64,000 nucleotides of DNA from an uncultured Devosia sp. (GCF_946479885.1 NZ_CAMLHM010000015.1:7081-71080); one strand, 5' to 3'; positions 19,849-28,219 are shown, counted from the stretch's first letter. The notes: generated from the sequence alone by a model not told the origin. Numbers and translations are program-made.

Positions 19849-20367
19849 TCAGTGCGAATGATCGCCCTCAATGATGGTCAGGGATGGCGCCGGCATGTCC
19901 GCCCCCTCGGCGCCGCTCGTGTCGATCCATGCCTGTTCCGCCGAACCGCACATTTGCAGCACGGGAAAATGCAGCACCGCACCGTGCTCAAGCTCGGCAT
20001 CGATGGCGATGCGAAACACGAACTCGTCGTACCAGGCGTCCGGCAACTGGCCGCCTGCCCAGGAGATCTCGACCACGCCGGAGGTCACTTCGGTGCCATG
20101 CGACAGATAGGTCTTGCCGAAGGCCCCTTCCCTTGTGGTCAGCTCCCAGTCGGGCTTGGGCATGGGCTTGGCGTTGAACACGCCCTCGGGCAGCTTGACG
20201 CGAATGGAGGTGGTTGCCTCACCGGCGCAACCATGGGGAATGCGGAGCACTGCCTTGTAGGTCGTGCCGGCCGCTGCCTCTGCCACTTCGAGTGTCACAT
20301 GCGCGAAGGCCGGCTGGGCCACCAGCGTCGTGAGCACGGTTGCGGCAAGGGCGGCTTTCCAGTTCAT
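19849..20367 (-). CDS. YcnI-family (DUF1775) periplasmic copper-binding protein
   Basis: Secreted protein of 172 residues with a signal peptide ending at AFA and the mature N-terminus HVTLEVAEA, where the first histidine is a copper ligand in YcnI. The DUF1775 core includes PHGCAGEATTSI and EISWAGGQLPDAWYDEF. The second ATG (20367) has GGAG six bases before it and gives the better signal peptide; an ATG at 20388 is also in frame. It is first of a two-gene operon with CopC-CopD and has an FNR/FixK box 57 bases upstream. Confidence 0.9.
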   Translation of the reverse strand: MNWKAALAATVLTTLVAQPAFAHVTLEVAEAAAGTTYKAVLRIPHGCAGEATTSIRVKLPEGVFNAKPMPKPDWELTTREGAFGKTYLSHGTEVTSGVVEISWAGGQLPDAWYDEFVFRIAIDAELEHGAVLHFPVLQMCGSAEQAWIDTSGAEGADMPAPSLTIIEGDHSH

Positions 20368-20423
20368 TTTCAGCTCCTGAATGTTCATGCCCTGCTGTTT
20401 GTCAGGTTCGCCGCCCCCAATCT

Positions 20424-20437
20424 TTGACGCGGGTCAA
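20424..20437 (-). promoter_or_regulatory. FNR/FixK box upstream of the copper operon
   Basis: TTGACGCGGGTCAA, with perfect half-sites, lies 57 bases before the ycnI-like start. A second weaker site faces nnrS 22 bases away. Confidence 0.8.
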
Positions 20438-20458
20438 TAACCGCGGCGCTCCCTGTTC

Positions 20459-20472
20459 TTGACCCAGCGCAA
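20459..20472 (+). promoter_or_regulatory. Weak FNR/FixK or NnrR-like box upstream of nnrS
   Basis: TTGACCCAGCGCAA combines a TTGAC half with a CGCAA half like that of NnrR sites. It ends 56 bases before the nnrS ATG. Confidence 0.55.
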
Positions 20473-20527
20473 AGACGCCAGCGCGTATCGCGGCGATCAA
20501 CTGGACCGTGGCGTTCAGGAGTGTGAA

Positions 20528-21751
20528 ATGACCCAGGTGGAGAGACTGAACCGAGATCCCGTCCCCAGGGGCCTCGCAAGGACAGGCCCTGTCATCCTCT
20601 CATACGGCTTCCGGCCGTTCTTTCTGGGTGCCGCGATCTGGGGCGCGCTGGCCATGGTCCTGTGGATCCTTGAGCTGCTGCTCGGGCTGGGCCTGGGCGG
20701 CGGATCGGGCGCCGCCTGGCATGCCCACGAGATGCTGTTCGGCTATACCTCGGCGGCGCTGGCGGGTTTTCTGCTGACCGCGATTCCGAACTGGACGGGG
20801 CGGCTGCCGGTTTCCGGACGGCCGCTGCTGGGCCTGTTCGCGCTCTGGACGGCCGGACGACTGGTCCTGCTGTGGCCGAGCGCGCTGGGCGAGGTCGTCG
20901 CGGTGGCGATCGATGCGTCCTTTCTGCCGGTCCTGTTCCTGATCTGCGCCCGCGAAATCGTCGCCGGGCGGAAGTGGAAAGACCTCAAGGTACTGGGAGC
21001 GCTGCTGGCGCTCGCTTCCGCCAATCTCTTTTTCCACTACGGCAATATCGTGCTCGGCGATGTGACGCTGCCCTCCCGGCTCGCAATCGGCGCCTACCTG
21101 ATGCTGATCATGATCATTGGCGGCCGGATATTGCCGAGCTTCACCAGCAACTGGCTCAAGAAGCGTGGCGCGACGCGGATGCCGGCCCCCTATGGCCAGC
21201 TCGACACCGTCGCGCTGTTGGTGGCCCTGGTCGCCCTGGTGTCATGGACAGTGCGTCCCGACGACCCGATCACCGGCCTCGCATGCATTGCGGCCGCCAT
21301 TCTCCACGGCATCCGGCTGGTCCGGTGGCGTGGCTGGGCGACCACGACGGAGGGGCTGGTCCTCATTCTCCACCTGGCCTATGCCTTCGTCGTTCTCAGC
21401 TTTGCGACCCTGGCGGCAGCGGCCTTTGGCCTCATCGAGCCGGTAGCCGCGCTGCATGTCGCGACCGTGGGCAGCATCGGGGCAATGACCCTGGCGGTGA
21501 TGACGAGAGCCACGCGCGGTCACACAGGCCTGGAGTTGCGTGCCTCCGGCGTGACCACGGTCAGCTATGGCGCCATGCTTGTGGCCGGTGCGATCCGGCC
21601 GCTGACCGCCGCGGTGCCGGAGCTCCGGTCCGAGATCATCGAACTGGCGGGCGCGGCATGGATACTCGCCTTCGTCCTCTATGCTGTCGAATACGGCCCG
21701 GTGCTGCTGCGCAAGCGCAAGGACCTGCTGGCACCGCGCGGTTCACTCTAG
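20528..21751 (+). CDS. nnrS: NnrS haem-copper membrane protein
   Basis: Polytopic membrane protein of 407 residues with about twelve helices. Family signatures are visible: SYGFRPFFLGAA at the start, AWHAHEMLFGYT, IIGGRILPSFTSNWL and TLAVMTRATRGHTG, with conserved histidines that can hold haem and copper. NnrS protects cells from nitric-oxide stress and is regulated with nitrite reduction in related bacteria. ATG 20528 has AGGAG seven bases upstream; the open frame before it contains the candidate box and is non-coding. It fits the nirK and nnrU genes further on. Confidence 0.93.
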   Translation: MTQVERLNRDPVPRGLARTGPVILSYGFRPFFLGAAIWGALAMVLWILELLLGLGLGGGSGAAWHAHEMLFGYTSAALAGFLLTAIPNWTGRLPVSGRPLLGLFALWTAGRLVLLWPSALGEVVAVAIDASFLPVLFLICAREIVAGRKWKDLKVLGALLALASANLFFHYGNIVLGDVTLPSRLAIGAYLMLIMIIGGRILPSFTSNWLKKRGATRMPAPYGQLDTVALLVALVALVSWTVRPDDPITGLACIAAAILHGIRLVRWRGWATTTEGLVLILHLAYAFVVLSFATLAAAAFGLIEPVAALHVATVGSIGAMTLAVMTRATRGHTGLELRASGVTTVSYGAMLVAGAIRPLTAAVPELRSEIIELAGAAWILAFVLYAVEYGPVLLRKRKDLLAPRGSL

Positions 21752-21764
21752 CCCGGCATAGGCG

Positions 21765-22340
21765 CTAGTCGCCTGTTCCCTGCCAGGCGACCGCCTCCTG
21801 CGGCCCTGGCAGACACAGCAGATCTATGGCACGACCCGCGAGGTGATCGACGATTTCGCCGACCGTCCCCGGCCGGTGATAGAATGCTGGTACCGGCGGC
21901 ATGACGATGGCCCCCATTTCGGTCACGGCGACCATATTGCGGAGGTGGCCAAGGTGAAGCGGCGTCTCGCGCGCCACCAGCACCAAACGGCGGCGTTCCT
22001 TGAGGTGGACGTCCGCCGCCCGCACAATCAGATTGTCGGCGAGGCCGGCGGCTATCGCGGCCAGCGTCCGCATCGAGCATGGGGCCACGATCATTCCTGC
22101 GGTCGGGTGCGATCCGCTGGCCAATGTGGCGCCGACATCGTCGTGGCCGTGCACCGCGCCTGCCGTGGCCAGAAGCTGGTCCAGGGCCTCGGGCGAAACT
22201 TCGTGGGCGATGGTACGGCGGGCAGAGGGCGAGATGACCAGTTGCGGCATGATGCCCGGTCGGGCGCGCAGGCGTTCGAAGACACGCATCCCGATGGCGG
22301 CCCCGGAGGCGCCCGTGATGGCGACGACGATCTCGGTCAT
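21765..22340 (-). CDS. ubiX: Flavin prenyltransferase UbiX
   Basis: Makes prenylated FMN, the cofactor of UbiD decarboxylases. The 191-residue protein begins with the flavoprotein fold signature VVAITGASGAAIGMRV and has the PCSMRTLAAIAAGLADNL motif and the C-terminal MPPVPAFYHRP stretch of UbiX. Its start overlaps the ubiD stop (four bases), so the pair is co-translated. The arrangement next to ubiTUV places it in ubiquinone synthesis. Confidence 0.94.
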   Translation of the reverse strand: MTEIVVAITGASGAAIGMRVFERLRARPGIMPQLVISPSARRTIAHEVSPEALDQLLATAGAVHGHDDVGATLASGSHPTAGMIVAPCSMRTLAAIAAGLADNLIVRAADVHLKERRRLVLVARETPLHLGHLRNMVAVTEMGAIVMPPVPAFYHRPGTVGEIVDHLAGRAIDLLCLPGPQEAVAWQGTGD

Positions 22341-23857
22341 GGCCGCCCTGCCCCCAGTCCCAAGCGCCCGACCAGGTCATCGACGCGCGTCATCACATCG
22401 GCACTCATGGTGAGCGGGCGGCCCCATTCCCGATCCGTCTCTGCGCCCAGCTTGGTTGTGGCGTCCAGGCCCAGCTTTCCACCCAGCCCCGGCTTGGCGG
22501 AGGCGAAATCGAGATAGTCGATAGGCGTGTCGGAGACGACCAGGAGGTCACGCGGGGCATCAAAGCGCGTGCTGAGCGCCCACAAGACATCGCTCCAGTT
22601 CCGCACGCCGATATCGGGATCCACCACGATGATCAGTTTGGTCATGCTGAACTGCGGCAGCATGGACCACAGCCCCATCATCACCCGTCGGGCCTGGCCG
22701 GGATAACGCTTGTCGATCGATACGACCATGGTGCGATAGGAGCATGCCTCGGGCGGCAGCCACAGGTCGACGATTTCGGGGAATTGCTGGCGTGCCAGAG
22801 GAATGAAGAGCTCGTTCAGCGCCTCGCCCAGCCGAGACGGCTCGTCGGGCGGCCGTCCCGTATAGGTCGACAGGTAGATCGCATCCCGGCGGCGTGTCAT
22901 CGCCTCGATGGTGACGACGGGAAATGGCTCGACCCCGTTATAGTAGCCGGTGTGATCGCCGTATGGGCCTTCCGGGGCGGTTTCGGTGACCGATACCTTT
23001 CCTTCCAGCACGATCTCGGCCGAGGCCGGTACCGGCAGCGCGACGGTGACGCCACGCGCGAGCAGACTCGGCCGGCGCCGCAACATACCGGCAAATGCCA
23101 GCTCGTTCATGCCCTCGGGCAGCGGCATCACTGCCGACAGGATGGTGGCAGGGTCAGCGCCGATAGCGATGGCCACGGGCATGTCCTGCCCAAGCTTCTG
23201 CCACAGCCGATGATGGCGGGCGCCGCCCCGGCTGGGCAGCCAGCGCATGATGGCTCGTCGTCGGCCGAGAACCTGCATGCGGTAGATGCCGACATTGATG
23301 TCGGCCGGATCATCCGGGGAACGCGTGATGACCAGGGGCCAGGTGATCAGCGGGCCCGGCTCATCGGGCCAGCACCATTGGACCGGGAGCATACCCAGAT
23401 CCACGGCGTCGCCATGCTCGATGCGTTCCTGGCAGGCGGGGCGATGCGTGGTACGCGGGCGCATGTCGAGCGCGGCGCGCAGCATGCCCCGCTGTGCCCA
23501 GGCGGTCCTGATATCGCGCGGTGGCCGCGGCGACCGAAGCGCCGCCATGGCGTTGCCAAGAGTCGGCAGGGCGGACGGCTCGATGCCCAGACCCCAGGCA
23601 ACCCGCTCGACTGTGCCGAACAGATTGACCAGCATGGGCATGGCGGATCGCTGCCCGTCGGGCAGTATCGGCTGCTCCAGCAGCAATGCCGGCCCGTTCG
23701 CCGAGAGCACACGCCGATGCAACTCGGTCACCTCCAGTTGCACCCGCACCGGCTCGGCGATGCGGCGCAACTGGCCGCGGGCCTCGATCAGGTCGAGGAA
23801 GGCTCGCAGATCGGTGAAAGGAGGGTGCGCGAGGGCGGGCAAGCCGGGCATGGACAT
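22337..23857 (-). CDS. ubiD: 4-hydroxy-3-polyprenylbenzoate decarboxylase UbiD
   Basis: Prenyl-FMN-dependent decarboxylase of 506 residues that removes the carboxylate from the polyprenyl-hydroxybenzoate intermediate of ubiquinone. Typical UbiD segments are visible: the N-terminal FTDLRAFLDLIEARGQLRRI, PLVITRSPDDPADINVGIYRMQV, the cofactor-site stretch APEGPYGDHTGYYN and IVVDPDIGVRNWSDVLWALSTRFD near the C-terminus. It is divergent from ubiT across a box-like sequence and leads ubiX. Confidence 0.94.
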   Translation of the reverse strand: MSMPGLPALAHPPFTDLRAFLDLIEARGQLRRIAEPVRVQLEVTELHRRVLSANGPALLLEQPILPDGQRSAMPMLVNLFGTVERVAWGLGIEPSALPTLGNAMAALRSPRPPRDIRTAWAQRGMLRAALDMRPRTTHRPACQERIEHGDAVDLGMLPVQWCWPDEPGPLITWPLVITRSPDDPADINVGIYRMQVLGRRRAIMRWLPSRGGARHHRLWQKLGQDMPVAIAIGADPATILSAVMPLPEGMNELAFAGMLRRRPSLLARGVTVALPVPASAEIVLEGKVSVTETAPEGPYGDHTGYYNGVEPFPVVTIEAMTRRRDAIYLSTYTGRPPDEPSRLGEALNELFIPLARQQFPEIVDLWLPPEACSYRTMVVSIDKRYPGQARRVMMGLWSMLPQFSMTKLIIVVDPDIGVRNWSDVLWALSTRFDAPRDLLVVSDTPIDYLDFASAKPGLGGKLGLDATTKLGAETDREWGRPLTMSADVMTRVDDLVGRLGLGAGRP

Positions 23858-23890
23858 GCCCCTTCATAGCGCTCTGTTCGAGGGCGCTCT

Positions 23891-23904
23891 TTGAGCTAGA
23901 GCAA
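23891..23904. promoter_or_regulatory. Weak FNR/FixK-like box between ubiD and ubiT
   Basis: TTGAGCTAGAGCAA is palindromic around CTAG and keeps the TTGA and CAA ends of the motif; it matches eight of ten consensus bases. It ends 55 bases before ubiT and starts 34 bases before ubiD, so it could serve either. Confidence 0.5.
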
Positions 23905-23959
23905 AGCGGGGCGCGTGCGACCTGGATAAAGCTGGGTCGAAACATCGAAGGAACGCCTC

Positions 23960-24454
23960 ATGCTCCTGCCCCGCCAACTCACTTCGGTTCTCGATCGGGT
24001 GCCGCTCACGATTGTCCAGCGCGTCGTCAGCCTCGTCTTCGCCCAGGCCATGAAACAGCATCCGGGCCTTTTCGATCGGCTCGGCGACAATGCCTCCCGG
24101 CGCTACCGGTTCACGCCGGCCGAGCTCGACTGGAGCTTCGTGATCCGGCCATCGCTGCGACACATCAAGGTCTATCGCAAGGACAAGGCGCCCCCCGTTG
24201 ATGCGGCCGCATCAGGGCCCATGGTAACGCTGCTGGCCCTGCTGGAGGGGCGGCTGGACGGCGACGCGGTGTTCTTCTCGCGCAGCCTCACGCTGACGGG
24301 CGACATGGAGGCGATGCTGGCGCTGCGCAATGCGCTGGACGACTGCGATTTCGACCTGCCGACCGATCTCTCGGCCGCGGCGGGACCGTTTTCATCGGCA
24401 TTCCGGCGGCTGGGTGAAAGGGTGCGGGACCGCGCGCTTGCAGGCCTCGCATGA
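23960..24454 (+). CDS. ubiT: SCP2-domain ubiquinone biosynthesis protein UbiT
   Basis: Lipid-carrier protein of 164 residues with an SCP2 sterol-carrier fold (about 40-135, including DGDAVFFSRSLTLTGDMEAMLALRN split over the pocket). UbiT binds quinone intermediates and is needed for O2-independent ubiquinone synthesis together with UbiU and UbiV. Its stop overlaps the ubiU start by four bases. The box-like site 55 bases upstream suggests low-oxygen expression. Confidence 0.92.
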   Translation: MLLPRQLTSVLDRVPLTIVQRVVSLVFAQAMKQHPGLFDRLGDNASRRYRFTPAELDWSFVIRPSLRHIKVYRKDKAPPVDAAASGPMVTLLALLEGRLDGDAVFFSRSLTLTGDMEAMLALRNALDDCDFDLPTDLSAAAGPFSSAFRRLGERVRDRALAGLA

Positions 24455-25431
24455 TGGAATTGATCTGTCCGGCAGGCACGCCGGCCGCCTATCGTGAGGC
24501 CGCCGAGGCGGGCGCCGATGCAATCTATTGCGGCTTCCGCAACCAGACCAATGCCCGGAACTTCCCCGGCCTCAATTTCTCGCCCAGGGAATTGTCGGAC
24601 GCGGTCGCTTACGGCAAGGCGAGGGACGTCGCGACCCATGTCGCCCTGAACACCTTCATGAAGGCGGGCGAGGAAGAGCTTTGGTACCGCGCCGCCAGCG
24701 ACGCGGTTGCGGCGGGAGCGGACGCGTTGATCGTCGCCGACCTGGCGCTGATGGCCCATATTGCCGAGCGCTATCCCGAGCAGCGGCTGCACGTTTCGGT
24801 ACAGGCCTCGGCATCGAACGTGGAAGCGATCAACTTCCTGGTCTCCTCGTTCGGCGCCAGGCGGCTGGTGCTGCCCCGGGTGCTGACCATTGCCGAGATC
24901 GCCGCGCTGGCCCGCGAGGTCGACTGCGAGCTAGAGGTCTTTGCCTTTGGCGGTCTCTGCGTCATGGCGGAGGGGCGCTGCAGCCTGTCGTCCTATGTCA
25001 CGGGCCTGTCGCCCAATATGCAGGGGGTGTGTTCGCCGGCCAGCCACGTTCGCTATCGCGAGGACGGCGACGAGATGGTGTCCGAACTTGCCGGCTTCAC
25101 CATCAACAGGTTCGGCGCCGGGGAAGCCGCCGGCTATCCGACGCTGTGCAAGGGCCGCTTCCACATCGCCGACGACGACGGCTATGCCTTCGAGGACCCC
25201 GTCAGCCTCGACGTGATGAACCACATCGAGGCCCTGGCAGCAGCAGGCGTCAAGGCACTCAAGATCGAAGGGCGCCAACGCGGCAAGGCCTATGTGGCCG
25301 AAGTCGTCCGCCGGCTGAAGGACGCCCTGAATTCCCTGCCCGCCGATCGCGCCCGACACGTTGAGGCGCTGCGGCGTCTCAGCGAAGGCCAGCGCACAAC
25401 GGCTGGCGCCTACGAGAAGAAATGGCGGTGA
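24451..25431 (+). CDS. ubiU: O2-independent ubiquinone hydroxylase subunit UbiU
   Basis: U32-family protein of 326 residues; with UbiV it hydroxylates ubiquinone precursors without oxygen, using [4Fe-4S] clusters. It starts MELICPAGTPAAYREA, the UbiU/YhbU signature. The cysteines expected for the cluster are present in FGGLCVMAEGRCSLSSY, MQGVCSP and PTLCKGR. The KIEGRQRGKAYVAEVVR end is typical. It overlaps ubiT and ubiV by four and ten bases. U32 peptidase is the old label for this family. Confidence 0.94.
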   Translation: MMELICPAGTPAAYREAAEAGADAIYCGFRNQTNARNFPGLNFSPRELSDAVAYGKARDVATHVALNTFMKAGEEELWYRAASDAVAAGADALIVADLALMAHIAERYPEQRLHVSVQASASNVEAINFLVSSFGARRLVLPRVLTIAEIAALAREVDCELEVFAFGGLCVMAEGRCSLSSYVTGLSPNMQGVCSPASHVRYREDGDEMVSELAGFTINRFGAGEAAGYPTLCKGRFHIADDDGYAFEDPVSLDVMNHIEALAAAGVKALKIEGRQRGKAYVAEVVRRLKDALNSLPADRARHVEALRRLSEGQRTTAGAYEKKWR

Positions 25432-26330
25432 ACATGGGCAAGTTGCGGATAACGGTCGGCCCCGTGCCATACCTTTGGGACGGCCCCAAATGGCGCGACT
25501 TCTACTTCAGGCTGGCCGATTGCGCGGCGATCGACGCCGTCACGCTGGGCGAGGTGGTGTGCTCCAAGCGCGATCATTTCGTGCGTCCCTTCACCGATGC
25601 GGTCGTCGAGCGATTGCTGGCAGCGGGCAAGGAGGTGGCGCAGGCGACGCTTGCGCTTGTTACCCTCGACCGCGAGCGGCAGGCCACACGCCAGGTCGTG
25701 CAATCGTCCACGCTCGTGGAGGCCAACGATCTGTCGGCGCTGGCCATGCTGGCCGGGCGACCGCACCATGTCGGGCCATTCGTCAATGTCTACAACGCGC
25801 CGACAGCAGCACTGCTGGGGCGTCAGGGCGCCCGGCGCATCTGCCTGGGCGCGGAACTGCCGGCGAGTTCCCTGGCAAGCATCACCGCTGGGGCGCCGGG
25901 GCTGGACTACGAGCTGGTCGCCTTCGGTCGGCTGCCGCTCGCCATGTCGGCGCGTTGCGCCCATGCCCGTGCCAAGGGCCACACCAAGGACAACTGCAAA
26001 TTCGTCTGTGGGGAGGACCCCGATGGCCTGGACGTCGATACCCTCGACCGCCAGGCCTTCCTGACCATCAACGGCGTCCAGACCATGTCGCGCCACTGCC
26101 AGGCGCTGATCGGTGACCTCGACATGCTGGGCCGCATCGGCATTACCCATCTCAGGCTCTCCCCGCAGGACTGCGACATGGTGGCTGTCGCCGAGGTGTT
26201 CGCGCAGGTGCGAGACGGAGCTTTGGGCACCGACGAGGGCCTCGGGCAACTCCGCGACATCTACCCAGCCGCGCATTTCTCCAACGGGTTCCTCCACGGA
26301 GCGCCGGGGATGGATTGGGTGGCAGCGTGA
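25422..26330 (+). CDS. ubiV: O2-independent ubiquinone hydroxylase subunit UbiV
   Basis: U32-family partner of UbiU, 302 residues. It has LTVGP-type N-terminus (here RITVGPVPYLW), the GEVVCSKR cysteine and the cluster region ARCAHARAKGHTKDNCKFVC, then TINGVQTMSRHC. These match the four-cysteine UbiV pattern. Two early ATGs (25422 and 25434) are possible; the second also follows a reasonable ribosome site within ubiU. It ends inside a GTGA overlap with a small unknown gene. Confidence 0.94.
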   Translation: MAVNMGKLRITVGPVPYLWDGPKWRDFYFRLADCAAIDAVTLGEVVCSKRDHFVRPFTDAVVERLLAAGKEVAQATLALVTLDRERQATRQVVQSSTLVEANDLSALAMLAGRPHHVGPFVNVYNAPTAALLGRQGARRICLGAELPASSLASITAGAPGLDYELVAFGRLPLAMSARCAHARAKGHTKDNCKFVCGEDPDGLDVDTLDRQAFLTINGVQTMSRHCQALIGDLDMLGRIGITHLRLSPQDCDMVAVAEVFAQVRDGALGTDEGLGQLRDIYPAAHFSNGFLHGAPGMDWVAA

Positions 26331-26617
26331 ATCGGGGAGGAGAGATCGAGGCACAGGATCCGGGACGCCTTGTCGCCCGCATCCGGACGCTCATTGCGAC
26401 GGCCGCTCTCGATTGCGATTGCCGGCAGAAAGTTGGCGATGCCCTGCAGCGCTTCGTGGACCAGGAGCAGCAGCGCATCGATCGGCGGCATCTGCTGGAG
26501 GCACGGCAACACCGCACCGCCATCACGGCGCTGCTGGAGCTGCTGGCCGATCTGGAAGACGTAAGCTGGAGCGAAAGCGAATCGCTCGGTCTTCCACGAA
26601 CTGGCCCATCTGTTTGA
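26327..26617 (+). CDS. Small helical protein of unknown function, coupled to ubiV
   Basis: Unrecognised protein of 96 residues. It starts with GTG overlapping the ubiV stop as GTGA, which supports translation. The middle is amphipathic helix (RLVARIRTLIATAALD, then DALQRFVDQEQQRIDRR and a Leu-rich segment TALLELLADLEDV), with a CDC motif between. No signal peptide or membrane segment. It ends 64 bases before the DUF454 gene. An antisense frame is open here too, but the coupling to ubiV favours this strand. Confidence 0.5.
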   Translation: MNRGGEIEAQDPGRLVARIRTLIATAALDCDCRQKVGDALQRFVDQEQQRIDRRHLLEARQHRTAITALLELLADLEDVSWSESESLGLPRTGPSV

Positions 26618-26680
26618 TGACGTAGCCGCCCAGGCACACCGCGGCGCCGAGGCTCTGCGCTGCATCGGGGGACTTTGACT

Positions 26681-27166
26681 GTGGCGGGCATCGGCCGGGT
26701 CGTGCTGATGATCGCCGGCAGCGTGTTCGTCGTCCTGGGGATCGTCGGCGTTGTCGTCCCCGTCTTGCCGACGACGCCATTCGTGCTCCTGGCCATCGCC
26801 TGTTATTCGCGATCGTCGCCTCGGCTGGCCGCCTGGCTGGAAGCCCATCCTTGGCTCGGCCCAACGCTTCGGGCCTGGCGGAACGAGGGGGCGATCGCCG
26901 GCAGGGCCAAAGTCGCGGCGGTCTTCGCCATGGCACTGGGCTATGGCGCCGTCCTCGCGGGGACGCCCATGCCCTTGGCCGGAAGCGCCGCCATTGCAGC
27001 CACTCTGGTTTGCTGTGCCGCGTTTATTGTGACCCGTCCCCGGCCGACGACCGATGGTTTGTCGCTCCGGCACGCTGCTCAGTGCGAGAGCAGTATCGGC
27101 AGCCTGGGGGCGGCAAGTACCGATCTGGTGGCTCCGCCGAGGACGAATTCCCTCAGCCGGTTGTGA
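26681..27166 (+). CDS. DUF454 (YbaN-like) inner-membrane protein
   Basis: Membrane protein of 161 residues with the YbaN/DUF454 pattern: first helix (VVLMIAGSVFVVLGIVGVVVPVLP), the conserved PTTPFVLLA stretch, a cytoplasmic loop with SPRLAAWLEAHPWLGP and LRAWRNEGAIAGRAK, and two more helices. GTG at 26681 has GGGGG nine bases before it; a TTG at 26675 is too close. Its last 88 bases overlap the convergent universal stress gene, so the C-terminal thirty residues are probably unstructured. Function unknown; it follows the ubiTUV operon. Confidence 0.8.
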   Translation: MAGIGRVVLMIAGSVFVVLGIVGVVVPVLPTTPFVLLAIACYSRSSPRLAAWLEAHPWLGPTLRAWRNEGAIAGRAKVAAVFAMALGYGAVLAGTPMPLAGSAAIAATLVCCAAFIVTRPRPTTDGLSLRHAAQCESSIGSLGAASTDLVAPPRTNSLSRL

Positions 27167-27912
27167 CCATAGGCGCCCATCACCAACAGCCCCGCGCCGA
27201 TTTCGTGCGCTCCATCCTGGAGGGCATTGCCGATACCATTGGCCGCTTTGGCGGAAATCTCTCTGTGCTCGGCCTGTATGCCGTGACGGTTCAGATAGGC
27301 CACCAGCGCCTTCAAGTCGTTGTCGCCGACAGGCTTGTCGTCCGACGCCGTAAGCAAGGTCACCTTGCGCGCTCCAACCAGCAGCGGCATGGCGTCAAAG
27401 ACGGCCCGATTGGCGCATCGCTCACCATCCCAGGCGATGGCAATATTGCCCAGGTCGGCAGAGGCGAGATGCTGTTCGGGCACGACCATGACGGGTCGGC
27501 CAGTCCCGAAGATGAACGTCTCGGCCAATCCTGTCTTTTCATCCGATCCGGCATCGATGGCGACCAGAGACAGATCGTGGCTCCTGGCATGGGGCAAAAG
27601 GGCGGACCCGACCTGCCCGAAGGCGGCTCGAACCATTTGCTGGTGAACGGCCAGCGGTCCGCCGACGCCGCTGGTCTCCTGCTTCAGGTGCTGGGCCAGG
27701 CGACGGCTCCTTGCTTCGACCTCGGCGATCATTTGCGGCAAGGAGATCAGCGCGGCACCCCAACGGTTGGCGAGATCGGGCACATCGATCTCGGTGGGGC
27801 AGAAGGTGACACTTGAGGCGAAGCGGCCAATGAAGTCCGGCAGGGTCTTCGCAAACTCAACCGGTGTCGGGTCGGGGTAGGTCAGAAGGGGCACAAAGAC
27901 GTCGCTCAACAT
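27079..27912 (-). CDS. Universal stress protein, tandem UspA type
   Basis: Cytoplasmic stress protein of 277 residues. The C-terminal Usp domain (about 150-277) ends in the ATP-binding pattern GAYGHNRLREFVLGGATRS (G-x2-G-x9-G-S/T type); the N-terminal half is more divergent. USPs of this type are often induced by low oxygen. It lies 57 bases downstream of a tiny membrane-protein gene that has a box-like site upstream, and its 3' end overlaps the convergent DUF454 gene. Confidence 0.85.
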   Translation of the reverse strand: MLSDVFVPLLTYPDPTPVEFAKTLPDFIGRFASSVTFCPTEIDVPDLANRWGAALISLPQMIAEVEARSRRLAQHLKQETSGVGGPLAVHQQMVRAAFGQVGSALLPHARSHDLSLVAIDAGSDEKTGLAETFIFGTGRPVMVVPEQHLASADLGNIAIAWDGERCANRAVFDAMPLLVGARKVTLLTASDDKPVGDNDLKALVAYLNRHGIQAEHREISAKAANGIGNALQDGAHEIGAGLLVMGAYGHNRLREFVLGGATRSVLAAPRLPILLSH

Positions 27913-27969
27913 GGTTTCCTCCGTGCTTCAGCGTTCTGAAAGTCGTGGGATACGCCGGGGCGAAAGTGG

Positions 27970-28134
27970 TCAGACAGCGAGCGCGGCCACATGCTGGCCG
28001 ATGAAGTAGGGCCACAGGAGCAGGCCCAACAGGCCCTGCCAGAAATCGAGATGCAGGTAGCCGATGGTGAACAGCCACCCGGCGAACCAGAAAGCGCCAA
28101 GTGAGGTATGCTGGGTAATCTTGATGCGTTCCAT
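27970..28134 (-). CDS. Small conserved-looking membrane protein
   Basis: Protein of 54 residues starting MERIKITQHTSLGAFWFAGW, with two hydrophobic stretches (about 12-25 and 29-52). The ATG at 28134 has GGAGG seven bases upstream; the longer frame has no support. The function is unknown to me. It is followed in the same direction by the universal stress gene and preceded by an FNR-like box, so a low-oxygen role is plausible. Confidence 0.7.
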   Translation of the reverse strand: MERIKITQHTSLGAFWFAGWLFTIGYLHLDFWQGLLGLLLWPYFIGQHVAALAV

Positions 28135-28205
28135 CGAGGCCTCCGGTGTTTGCGACGCTTGGTGGCGATCCCACGATGTCAAAGCACGATCGCCTCTCGC
28201 TGTAA

Positions 28206-28219
28206 TTGATCCATGGCAA
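28206..28219 (-). promoter_or_regulatory. Weak FNR/FixK-like box upstream of small membrane protein and usp
   Basis: TTGATCCATGGCAA keeps the TTGAT half and CAA end (eight of ten) and starts 72 bases before the start at 28134. It is also in the gap before lysE, but 180 bases from it. Confidence 0.45.

Noticed and set aside
26261..27073. Open frame of 270 codons on the minus strand
   Set aside because: It is antisense to the DUF454 gene and the ubiV-coupled small gene, has no ribosome site and no recognisable domain.
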